A DNA stretch of 13,607 bases from positions 1 through 13,607 of the forward strand of contig CAMDKT010000084.1 in the NCBI GenBank assembly GCA_945900935.1. Direction: 5' to 3'. Below are positions 7,353-13,607 of this stretch, piece after piece. The DNA comes from Candidatus Sulfopaludibacter sp. SbA3. GTDB lineage: Bacteria > Acidobacteriota > Terriglobia > Bryobacterales > Bryobacteraceae. The position numbers were made by a program, and so were the translations under genes. The notes beneath the pieces were generated by a model. That model was not told where the DNA came from, did not search any database, and saw nothing but the letters and a program-made list of their open reading frames with translations. The first letter of the stretch is position 1. Every line of letters starts with the position of its first letter.

Positions 7353-8968
7353 AACGGTCTCCGCGCAAGCACCATCACGGGAATGTCCGCTACACGAATC
7401 GGGCCGCCCAACTGCCCTTTTACAACCGGTCTGGCCACCAGACGCACAACCGCCGGCATCTTCATTGGCACCGCATCCGGCGAAGCCATCAGCAACAGCG
7501 AGGCCGTCTGCGGCTTCGGCGTGTATCGCTCCAGTTTCCCTCCGTTCGGCAACGGGGGCCGCTCCACGGGCTTTTCCATCGCGGCGATGGCGGTGACCCC
7601 TGGGGGCAACTCCTCGGCGACCAGCGCCACCACGCCTCCGAACTCCTCTTCCCTGTCAAGCGTCACGGTGATCGTTCGCGTCTCCCCAGGCCGCAGGTTC
7701 AGACGATCCGTGGAGCAGATCATCTTCCCAATATGCGGAATCTGGGGCCGCACCAGCACCCGGTACCGGAAGTCCTCGCCGCCGCGGTCCGTAGTGATGT
7801 CGCGGATCTGCAGCGTATACACGCCAGGCGCGCCCAAGGAAAAGGCCGTCTTCGCCTGGATCATCTTCATCATGTACAGCCCGTTGTTATTCAGCTTTGT
7901 ATAGACGTTGGTGACGATCTCTGTGCCGCCCGGCTCCATCAGCCGGACAACCGGATTGAACCGCGGCATGGTCGCTTCCGGCGTTTCAATCTCAATGGCG
8001 AGATCCTGCGCTTTGTCGATCTTGAACTGAATCGCGTGCGCCTCACCCGGCTTCCCAATCCGGCCCTCCACAATTCCCGGCGGCGTCATCGTGGGAATGG
8101 GCGCCGATCCTTCTACAGCCGCTCGAAAAGTTTCAACCCGACGCGGCGCTGCCTCCGGTCCGCCACGGCTTGCCACACGGTCCAGCCAGTCCAAGCCCAT
8201 CGCCCGTGTAAACTGGCGCTCTTCCCAGGAACCATTTAACCGCGGATGTAGCGAAGGAGCAGCGGCAACGCTTGGAGTGATCCGCAAGTTATAAACGTAA
8301 TCTGGACCCCCCTGCCCCATGAACGCCGAAATCTGCACCCAGTATCTTCCGGCTTTCTCGAAGCGATGCACCAGCCGCGCATCCTGCGACAGACCGGGAA
8401 AGTACAGCGGCTCATCGTTAAACGCCACTCGATTCATTCGCTCGGGGTCGAACCAGCTTCCCGTCTTTTCCACAATCGTAATCGACGGATCAAATCCACG
8501 GAACCCGGAAGTAACTTCAAAACAAAGCGTTTGCCGGCTTTCAACATCAATCGGATACCTGTTCACCCCACCACGCTTCTCGATCTTTCCCTCCATCCAT
8601 AGTCCCGGACCGACGGGGAAAACATGGACCTCGATTTCGTTGGAAACGCCATTGCCGGTAACCACCCGCAAAGGACGCCGCCCAACAGGAGCCGACTCTT
8701 CCACCGTCACCTCAGCGTGCAGAATATCGTTCGAACCCGCAATCGATTCCACCTTCAGTACCCGCGCCCGCAAGCCCGCTTCCCGGAACCATATGCTCCT
8801 CGCAAGTTTCAGGCCGCGACCGCGAATCTCCGCCGCGTAGGTGCGGCCAAGCTGTGCCCCGATCGGGTAAATGCTCGTGATTTCCGGTTCTTTCGCAGGT
8901 TCCGGTACCGCCGCGTGGAATCCTTGCGATAAGATAAGCAAGCCGCAAATACCGCCTATCCGTGTCAT
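7349..8968 (-). CDS. Secreted PPC-domain protein (bacterial pre-peptidase C-terminal domain)
   Basis: Secreted protein of 539 residues, first gene of the operon. Signal peptide about 1-20 (LLILSQGFHA). An IPT/TIG-like beta domain (about 28-118, starting ITSIYPIGAQLG) is followed by a PPC domain at about 125-232 (typical ends FEKAGRYWVQIS and YNLRI). A second PPC-like beta domain spans about 315-410 (GVYTLQIRDI, FRYRVLVRPQ), and a C-terminal Ig-like domain follows (LRPGETRTITVTL). No catalytic residues are apparent, so it is probably a binding or scaffold component. Such proteins commonly accompany DUF1549/DUF1501 pairs. The TGA overlaps the next ATG by 4 nt. The start at 8968 lacks a clear ribosome binding site. 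A -10-like TACAAT lies only 8 nt upstream, so the message could be leaderless. Confidence 0.87.
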   Translation of the reverse strand: MTRIGGICGLLILSQGFHAAVPEPAKEPEITSIYPIGAQLGRTYAAEIRGRGLKLARSIWFREAGLRARVLKVESIAGSNDILHAEVTVEESAPVGRRPLRVVTGNGVSNEIEVHVFPVGPGLWMEGKIEKRGGVNRYPIDVESRQTLCFEVTSGFRGFDPSITIVEKTGSWFDPERMNRVAFNDEPLYFPGLSQDARLVHRFEKAGRYWVQISAFMGQGGPDYVYNLRITPSVAAAPSLHPRLNGSWEERQFTRAMGLDWLDRVASRGGPEAAPRRVETFRAAVEGSAPIPTMTPPGIVEGRIGKPGEAHAIQFKIDKAQDLAIEIETPEATMPRFNPVVRLMEPGGTEIVTNVYTKLNNNGLYMMKMIQAKTAFSLGAPGVYTLQIRDITTDRGGEDFRYRVLVRPQIPHIGKMICSTDRLNLRPGETRTITVTLDREEEFGGVVALVAEELPPGVTAIAAMEKPVERPPLPNGGKLERYTPKPQTASLLLMASPDAVPMKMPAVVRLVARPVVKGQLGGPIRVADIPVMVLARRPL

Positions 8969-8976
8969 CGGTCTTT

Positions 8977-8982
8977 ATTGTA
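8977..8982 (-). promoter_or_regulatory. Possible -10 element for the PPC-DUF1549-DUF1501-MFS operon
   Basis: Read on the minus strand the bases are TACAAT, five of six matching the TATAAT consensus. No convincing -35 hexamer is found 16-18 nt upstream. Transcription would begin close to the ATG at 8968, giving little or no leader, which fits the missing ribosome binding site. This is weak evidence. Confidence 0.3.
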
Positions 8983-9045
8983 TGGGTTACAGCGCGTTGT
9001 CCTTTCTCCAGCGTCCACCAGACGGGACGCAAACGGCGAACAGAA

Positions 9046-9183
9046 ACACTCGGTCTGTTGGGCGAAGCCTCGGCACGAGGAATCCTTGATCTGGCGGCGG
9101 CAGTCGACCGCCTCAGTAAAACGAACTTTCGATATTCTCCGGCCTTGCTAAAGACCACCTTGGACCGTTTCGGCAAACCGTAG
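9046..9183 (+). pseudogene. DUF3368 (PIN-like toxin) C-terminal remnant
   Basis: The 45 codons ending at TAG 9181-9183 read TLGLLGEASARGILDL, then AAVDRLSKTNFRYSPALL. This matches the C-terminal tail pattern of DUF3368 proteins, PIN-domain relatives found in toxin-antitoxin-like pairs: TLG(V/L)L, then a short helix with RG, then a helix ending FRLSPALL. Upstream of 9046 the frame loses any resemblance and no PIN acidic residues are found, so the nuclease body is gone. No antitoxin gene is seen. It ends 9 nt before the start of the zinc-ribbon-like gene. The identification is from remembered family pattern only. Confidence 0.6.
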
Positions 9184-9192
9184 GCAAGCTCG

Positions 9193-9600
9193 ATGCAACA
9201 AACCCAGTGCAACCGCTGCGGCCGCGCCGTGCCCGGCTACGACATCATCCACTATGGTTCCATGGACGGGGGCTATCGGGAGATTTGCAGCAAATGCTTC
9301 AACACCGAGGCCGCTGCATCCGGCGGTCTCGACAAGTTTGAGCACGCCGAACTCGCACCGGTCCAACTCGCCGATTGCGACGGGGAAACCCACCTGTTTC
9401 ATTTCCGGGCGCGATTGATCGAGAAGATTCGCCGGGCCTTGTCCACCAAGCATGTCAGGGAGGACAGTTACGGGTTGCGAATTGCCGATCACCAAGTCGT
9501 GCGAGGCTGGATTGATTGGGACGAATTCGGCCGGATGTTGATTTCCTTTGAGGGCTGGCAGTTCAAGTTGGAAATTCGAGACAGGAGCGAGGAGTTGTGA
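9193..9600 (+). CDS. Small zinc-ribbon-like protein of unknown function
   Basis: 135-residue soluble protein that I do not recognise with certainty; it resembles an uncharacterised DUF family. Near the N-terminus are two CxxC pairs, C6-C9 (CNRCG) and C32-C35 (CSKCF), spaced like a zinc ribbon. Next come a segment rich in acidic residues and histidine (THLFHFRARL), a charged middle part, and a conserved-looking end (WDEFGRMLISFEGWQFKLEI). There is no signal peptide or membrane segment, so it should be cytoplasmic. It starts at ATG 9193 with only a poor ribosome site, 9 nt after the DUF3368 relic. Codon structure and the metal-site motif support a real gene. It could be a metal-binding regulatory or accessory protein, but nothing shows that. 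Confidence 0.75.
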   Translation: MQQTQCNRCGRAVPGYDIIHYGSMDGGYREICSKCFNTEAAASGGLDKFEHAELAPVQLADCDGETHLFHFRARLIEKIRRALSTKHVREDSYGLRIADHQVVRGWIDWDEFGRMLISFEGWQFKLEIRDRSEEL

Positions 9601-9631
9601 TCCCCCGGCAGCGATCCACCCCGCCATTTCT

Positions 9632-9649
9632 CGTTCAGCCTGCTGAACG
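9632..9649. promoter_or_regulatory. 18-bp perfect palindrome, candidate operator
   Basis: CGTTCAGCCTGCTGAACG has 8-bp arms (CGTTCAGC / GCTGAACG) and a 2-bp centre. It lies about 30 nt upstream of the -10-like element of the TonB-receptor gene. It is not followed by a T run and the spacer is too short for a good hairpin loop, so a dimeric repressor or activator site is more likely than a terminator. Confidence 0.45.
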
Positions 9650-9678
9650 TCCCCGAAACACCGTCTCCGATTCGACTA

Positions 9679-9687
9679 TATGATAAT
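9679..9687 (+). promoter_or_regulatory. -10-like element of the TonB-dependent receptor gene
   Basis: The AT-rich stretch contains two overlapping -10 candidates, TATGAT (9679-9684) and GATAAT (9682-9687), each five of six to consensus. It is the only AT-rich stretch in an otherwise GC-rich gap. No TTGACA-like -35 sits 16-18 nt upstream, so an activator or another sigma factor may be needed. Confidence 0.4.
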
Positions 9688-9735
9688 TCCGGTGTCCGTC
9701 CCGCTCCGAAGGCCATGGTAAAAATGAGGAAACGT

Positions 9736-12700
9736 ATGCAATACTTCGTCCGATCCTTTCTGTTACTTACCTGTATCGTCTCCGCGTGGACCCAGTCCAC
9801 CGCGACGATTGTGGGCCGCGTAACTGACCCATCCGGAGCGGTCCTCCCGGACGCGAAGATAACTGCCCGGAATCTTTCCACCAGCTTAGAGCGTTCGACC
9901 GTCACGGGAAACTCCGGTGACTTCGAGATTCCGTTCCTGCCCATCGGCGGCTCCTACACCGTGACCGCCGCCAAGGACGGTTTCCAGACCCAGGATCTGC
10001 AGGGCGTCGTGCTGCAGGTAGACCAGCGCGCCCGGCTCGACGTCGTGATGAAGGTTGGAAGCGTCTCGGAACGAATAACCGTGCAAGACGCGGCGCCCAT
10101 CGTCAACACCGAGAGCGGGTCCATTGGTCAGGTTATCGGCAACAAGAATATTGTCGATCTGCCTCTAAACGGCCGCAATTTTCTGCAACTCGCCAGCTTG
10201 CTGCCAAGCGCCATCGTGGGCACCTCCGGCACCGCCGGATCGTCCGTGGTATCGGTGAGCGGCGGCCGTCAAAGCAAAACCGAATACCTGCTGGACGGCA
10301 TCAGCATCAATGAACAACTCTTCGACGGCGTGGCGGTACGGCCCTCCGTCGATGCCATTCAGGAATTCAAGGTCCAGGCCAACTCCTTCTCCGCCGAGTA
10401 CGGTCGCGGGAATGCCATTGTCAACGTATCCATCAAATCGGGAAGTAATGATTATCACGGAACGCTTTTCGAGTTCCTGCGCAATGATAAGTTCGACTCG
10501 CGGAACTTCTTCCTTGCCCGCAAAGCGCCTTATCGGCAAAATCAGTTTGGTTTCGCTTTCGGCGGACCGGTAGTGATCCCCAAAGTCTTCAACGGAAAGA
10601 ACAAGAGCTTCTTTTTCTTGAACTACGAAGGCACTCGCATCCGGCAGGGACGTACGTTCAACCCCATCGTACCCTCGGCCGCATTCCGTTCTGGAGACTT
10701 CAGCGCTGTCGCCACTCCTGTCCGCGACCCGCTCACCGGCGACCCCTTCCCCGGCAACATCATTCCGCCCAACCGCATCAATCCCTCCACGGCTTTTTTC
10801 CAACAGTTCATTCCGGCGCAGAACACCGCCATTGGAACTTTTTCCTACGCGGCGCCGTTCCGTAACGACCAGAACCAGGGCAACGCCCGCTATGACCACA
10901 TCTTCAGCCCGAAGAATCTGCTGGCGGTCCGCTACACCGTCAACCATCTGGAAGCGTTCATCCCCGGAAACTACCCTCAGAATGGCGGGTTCAATCAGCG
11001 GCAACGGGTCCAGAACCTAGTCTTGAGCGACACGCATATCTTTTCACCGGCAGTGGTCAACGACCTACGCCTCGGCTACACGCGCATGCACAATGCCAAC
11101 CTCAATCAGGGATTAGGCACCAACCTTACCGGCCAGTCCGGCATTCGCGGCTTTGAAGAGACCAGTCAAAACTTCCCCGGTTTTCCTCAACTGAACGTCA
11201 CCGGGTTTCAAGGTATCGCGGGGAACGCGTTTCAACCGCTGGTGAATCCCACCAACATGTACCAGATTACCGACAACCTATCCATTATTCGCGGGAGCCA
11301 TACCATCAAGGTGGGCGCCGACCTTCGGAACTACCGGCTCACGTCCACTAACTCGGCAAACTCGCGCGGAAATTTCTCCTTCACGGGAGCCTATACCGGC
11401 CAGGGATACGCGGACTTCCTCACTGGTTTCCCCACTTCCGGCAACCGCAGCTTCCCCCGCAACCTCTTCGGCTTGTATGAAACGCGGTATCATTTTTTCG
11501 TTCAGGACGATTGGAAAGTGTCCAGCCGGCTGACGGTCAATGTGGGCCTGCGCTACGAGTTGAACATGCAGCCCACGGCGATGTTGGGCCAATCGGCTCG
11601 CTTCAACTTCGAATCCGGCAAGTGGGAAGTGTCCACCTTCAAAGGTCAGATCAACACCGTCTCCCAACAGGTGGCCCAGTTTGCATTTCCCCGTTTCCAA
11701 AGCCTCATCGTCAAGGCCACCGACGTGGGGCTTCCGAACAAGCTGCTCTATAACCGCTACAACGATTTCGCGCCGCGGCTAGGGTTGGCCTGGCGTCCCT
11801 TCGGAGACAACAAAACCGTGCTCCGGGCCGGCGCGGGCATCTTCTATCTGCTTACCAGCGGTAATAACGCCGTCAGCGCCCCCATCATCAATGTCCCCTT
11901 CATCGTGGACGAATCCAAGCAACAGCCCGTGGCGGGTGGCCGCCCCACTCTGGCCGTACAGAACTTCTTTCAACCTTTCAGCGTTAACGCGAATTTCACC
12001 ACTCCGCTTACCTTCGGGTTCAATCCGCACATGAAGACTCCGACCATGTATCAGTGGAATTTCGCCATCCAACGCCAACTCTCTCGCGATATGTCGTTGG
12101 AGGTCGCCTATGTCGGCAACAAAGGCACTTACCTTGAACGCTCGTTACCGACCAATTTACCCAGGGTCAGTTCGACGGACCTGCGCCCCTTCCAGGAGCG
12201 GCGTCAGCGACCGGAGTTTGGTACGGGAGCTTTTTACGATAACCGCGAAAACTCCAATTACAATGCGTTGGAAGTGAAGCTCGATAAGCGCTTCTCCAAA
12301 GGCTTGAGTTTCCTGATGGCCTACGCCTATAGCAAGTCCATTGACGGTTCCACCAATGACCAGGGCGGCGGCGACGGTGCCGACAATCCTTTCAACCTGC
12401 GCACCATGCGCGGCCGGTCGAACCTCGACGTTGGCCAGCGCTTTGTGTTCAGCGGCGGCTGGGACCTGCCGTTCGGCCGTGGTCGCGCCTATGGTGCCGG
12501 CATGTCCAGGGCGGCGGACCTCATCGCCGGAGGCTGGCAGCTTGGCGGAATCGTGGTGCTCCAGGGCGGCTTCCCATTTACGCCCACCATTGCCAGCGAT
12601 CCGGCCAACGTTGCCTTTACCTATGCCCGCCGCCCCGACGTCATCGGAACCGGCAAGGTGGACAAGTGTACTCGCGAGCAATGCTTCAACATCGCGGATT

Positions 12701-12969
12701 TCCGCGTTCCCGGCCCGTTCACCATCGGCAACGCCGGACGCAACATTCTTCGTGGACCGGGAATCGCCAATGTCGATCTCTCGATCTTTAAGAATTTTAC
12801 TTTCACCGAAAGAATGTACCTGCAATTCCGCGCGGAGGCCTTCAACGCCTTCAACCATACGCAGTTCGGCAATCCCAACGCCAACATCGAACTGCCTACG
12901 CAGGGCGGCCGGATCTTCTCGGCCAGGGATCCCCGCATTGGTCAGCTCGCGCTGAAGCTGTACTTTTAG
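9736..12969 (+). CDS. Oar-like TonB-dependent receptor with carboxypeptidase-regulatory-like domain
   Basis: Outer-membrane beta-barrel transporter of about 1077 residues. Signal peptide about 1-21 (VRSFLLLTCIVSAW). An N-terminal carboxypeptidase regulatory-like domain follows at about 22-108 (IVGRVTDPSGAVLPDA, GSYTVTAAKDGF). The plug at about 112-250 has DLPLNGRNFLQL and LLDGISINEQ. The rest is barrel, rich in alternating aromatic segments (FFVQDDWKVSSRLTVNVGLRYE; the strand with MLRAEAFNAFNH-type sequence near the end). It finishes in LKLYF, the terminal aromatic typical of outer-membrane proteins. The size and domain order match the large Acidobacteriota receptors thought to import oligosaccharides or similar polymers. 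Start: ATG 9736 has GAGGA 5 nt upstream; ATG 9715 and 9724 are in frame and possible. No TonB box was identified. The substrate is unknown. It appears to be monocistronic, with no clear terminator after it. Confidence 0.93.
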   Translation: MQYFVRSFLLLTCIVSAWTQSTATIVGRVTDPSGAVLPDAKITARNLSTSLERSTVTGNSGDFEIPFLPIGGSYTVTAAKDGFQTQDLQGVVLQVDQRARLDVVMKVGSVSERITVQDAAPIVNTESGSIGQVIGNKNIVDLPLNGRNFLQLASLLPSAIVGTSGTAGSSVVSVSGGRQSKTEYLLDGISINEQLFDGVAVRPSVDAIQEFKVQANSFSAEYGRGNAIVNVSIKSGSNDYHGTLFEFLRNDKFDSRNFFLARKAPYRQNQFGFAFGGPVVIPKVFNGKNKSFFFLNYEGTRIRQGRTFNPIVPSAAFRSGDFSAVATPVRDPLTGDPFPGNIIPPNRINPSTAFFQQFIPAQNTAIGTFSYAAPFRNDQNQGNARYDHIFSPKNLLAVRYTVNHLEAFIPGNYPQNGGFNQRQRVQNLVLSDTHIFSPAVVNDLRLGYTRMHNANLNQGLGTNLTGQSGIRGFEETSQNFPGFPQLNVTGFQGIAGNAFQPLVNPTNMYQITDNLSIIRGSHTIKVGADLRNYRLTSTNSANSRGNFSFTGAYTGQGYADFLTGFPTSGNRSFPRNLFGLYETRYHFFVQDDWKVSSRLTVNVGLRYELNMQPTAMLGQSARFNFESGKWEVSTFKGQINTVSQQVAQFAFPRFQSLIVKATDVGLPNKLLYNRYNDFAPRLGLAWRPFGDNKTVLRAGAGIFYLLTSGNNAVSAPIINVPFIVDESKQQPVAGGRPTLAVQNFFQPFSVNANFTTPLTFGFNPHMKTPTMYQWNFAIQRQLSRDMSLEVAYVGNKGTYLERSLPTNLPRVSSTDLRPFQERRQRPEFGTGAFYDNRENSNYNALEVKLDKRFSKGLSFLMAYAYSKSIDGSTNDQGGGDGADNPFNLRTMRGRSNLDVGQRFVFSGGWDLPFGRGRAYGAGMSRAADLIAGGWQLGGIVVLQGGFPFTPTIASDPANVAFTYARRPDVIGTGKVDKCTREQCFNIADFRVPGPFTIGNAGRNILRGPGIANVDLSIFKNFTFTERMYLQFRAEAFNAFNHTQFGNPNANIELPTQGGRIFSARDPRIGQLALKLYF

Positions 12970-13001
12970 TGGCGCAGGTCTCCTGGCCCATAGGCGCTAA
13001 C

Positions 13002-13323
13002 TTAAGATTTGTTTTCGTCGTCGATCCTATTCAGAACGTGTAGCGTTTTTTCGAAGCGCCCGAACTCCGCGATGGCTTGCGTGAGCCGCGCCGGATGATC
13101 TCATGATGCCGGTCGCGGGTACCCGCCCCAACTGGAGTGAACCGGCCAGACGCGGCATGTCGTCCCAATGCGGTGTGATGCGCCGCAAGGAAAGCCGGTG
13201 CTTGCCATAGCCGGCTTTGGGATCGATACGCCAGAAACGGGTTCCCCCGATGCCCGCCAGACGCGGGCTGAACCGGTAGCCCAACAAGCGGAACAACCCG
13301 AAGACGACATCGCTATAAGGGGG
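13002..13323 (-). pseudogene. tnpA: Tn3-family transposase fragment (decayed)
   Basis: On the minus strand, from about 13317, the translation reads YSDVVFGLFRLLGYRFSPRL, then RFWRIDP, HWDDMPRLAGSLQLG and VPATGIMR, the hallmark block of the Tn3-family DDE transposase C-terminal half. Near 13090 the frame breaks. Matching sequence resumes in another frame as LTQAIAEFGRFEKTLHVL and NRIDDENKS, ending at TAA 13002-13004. Intact Tn3 transposases are about 1000 residues, so about a tenth survives. The second catalytic Asp, which should lie just before YSDVVFG, is replaced by unrelated sequence, and the final catalytic Glu lies beyond the truncation. It is non-functional. No 38-bp terminal inverted repeats were found nearby. 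Confidence 0.8.
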
Positions 13324-13607
13324 TCTGGGGGAGACACTCGAATCCTTCGGACCGAATTGCCACAAAAGCGGTCGAAAGCGGGCGTCCATTTTGCATAGTG
13401 GGGATGTAAGCCCAAACCGGCGGAATTGATCCAGCACGGATAATCAATGTTTTACTGCAAATTCACGGAAGCCCGTATGGCTTCCAGGTCGATCGGGAGT
13501 TGCTTATCGCGGAATGTGTAATGTAAGCGTTCGGCGAACCCCATGCTTGCGTGCCGGCCGGACATGAATTAGGCTGACCGGCGAGACTTCCACGCCATCG
13601 GCGTAAG
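13324..13607. other. Stretch without an identified gene, right edge of window
   Basis: No recognised gene. On the minus strand a 37-codon ORF (13565 down to 13452) contains protein-like sequence (MGFAERLHYTFRDKQLPIDL, then EAIRASV) but has no ribosome site. A neighbouring frame reaching the right edge also looks coding-like (DGVEVSPVSLIHV). These could be the broken C-terminus of a gene entering from the right, but I cannot name the family. Codons 13437-13320, upstream of the Tn3 fragment, match nothing I know. Confidence 0.3.

Noticed and set aside
6957..7904. 315-codon plus-strand open frame
   Set aside because: It is antisense to two well-supported secreted-protein genes and has no domain or start signal.
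9632..9649. The palindrome as a rho-independent terminator for the zinc-ribbon-like gene
   Set aside because: The spacer is only 2 nt and no T run follows.
10165..11004. 279-codon minus-strand open frame
   Set aside because: It is antisense to the plug and early barrel of the TonB-dependent receptor; no motif of its own.
12157..12858. 233-codon minus-strand open frame
   Set aside because: It is antisense to the receptor C-terminus, which continues cleanly to a terminal aromatic residue.

Overview
The window looks like chromosomal DNA of an Acidobacteriota member of the Bryobacter/Solibacter type. This is inferred from gene content, not from a marker gene. The pointers are a giant TonB-dependent receptor with an N-terminal carboxypeptidase-regulatory-like domain and the LPLNGRNF plug motif, a PPC / DUF1549-DUF1553 / DUF1501 cassette shared by Acidobacteriota, Planctomycetota and Verrucomicrobiota, and a bacterial group II intron.

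Left part, plus strand (1-2292): the window opens inside the 3' end of a group II intron. Domain V (76-109) and domain VI (113-146) fold by eye into the canonical structures, with a GAGA tetraloop and a bulged branch-point A at 143. The intron ends in AC at 151. The sequence directly after it encodes the C-terminal part of a mandelate-racemase-subgroup enolase superfamily enzyme (152-509), so the intron appears to sit inside that gene. Next come an RraA-like aldolase-family gene carrying a one-base frameshift in a run of seven G (475-1171) and an intact enolase-superfamily enzyme of the KxK (muconate lactonizing) subgroup (1177-2292). Together they resemble a sugar-acid or hydroxy-acid catabolic cluster with two damaged or interrupted members.

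Middle part, minus strand (8968 down to 2298): four tightly coupled genes form one probable operon. In transcription order they are a secreted PPC-domain protein, a secreted heme-motif DUF1549/DUF1553 protein, a Tat-exported DUF1501 protein, and an MFS transporter. Junctions are a 4-nt overlap, a 1-nt gap and a 4-nt overlap. The operon converges on the enolase-superfamily gene with only 5 nt between the stop codons.

Right part, plus strand (9046-12969): a relic of a DUF3368 PIN-like toxin C-terminus, a small zinc-ribbon-like protein of unknown function, a 137-bp intergenic region with an 18-bp perfect palindrome and a -10-like element, then the Oar-like TonB-dependent receptor of about 1077 residues. 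The last 640 bases hold a decayed minus-strand Tn3-family transposase fragment (13002-13323) and nothing else I can identify with confidence.

A plausible but unproven reading is a substrate-uptake and degradation neighbourhood: outer-membrane receptor, secreted proteins of the DUF1501/DUF1549 cassette, an inner-membrane MFS carrier and cytoplasmic acid-sugar enzymes. Mobile elements have eroded it at both ends.
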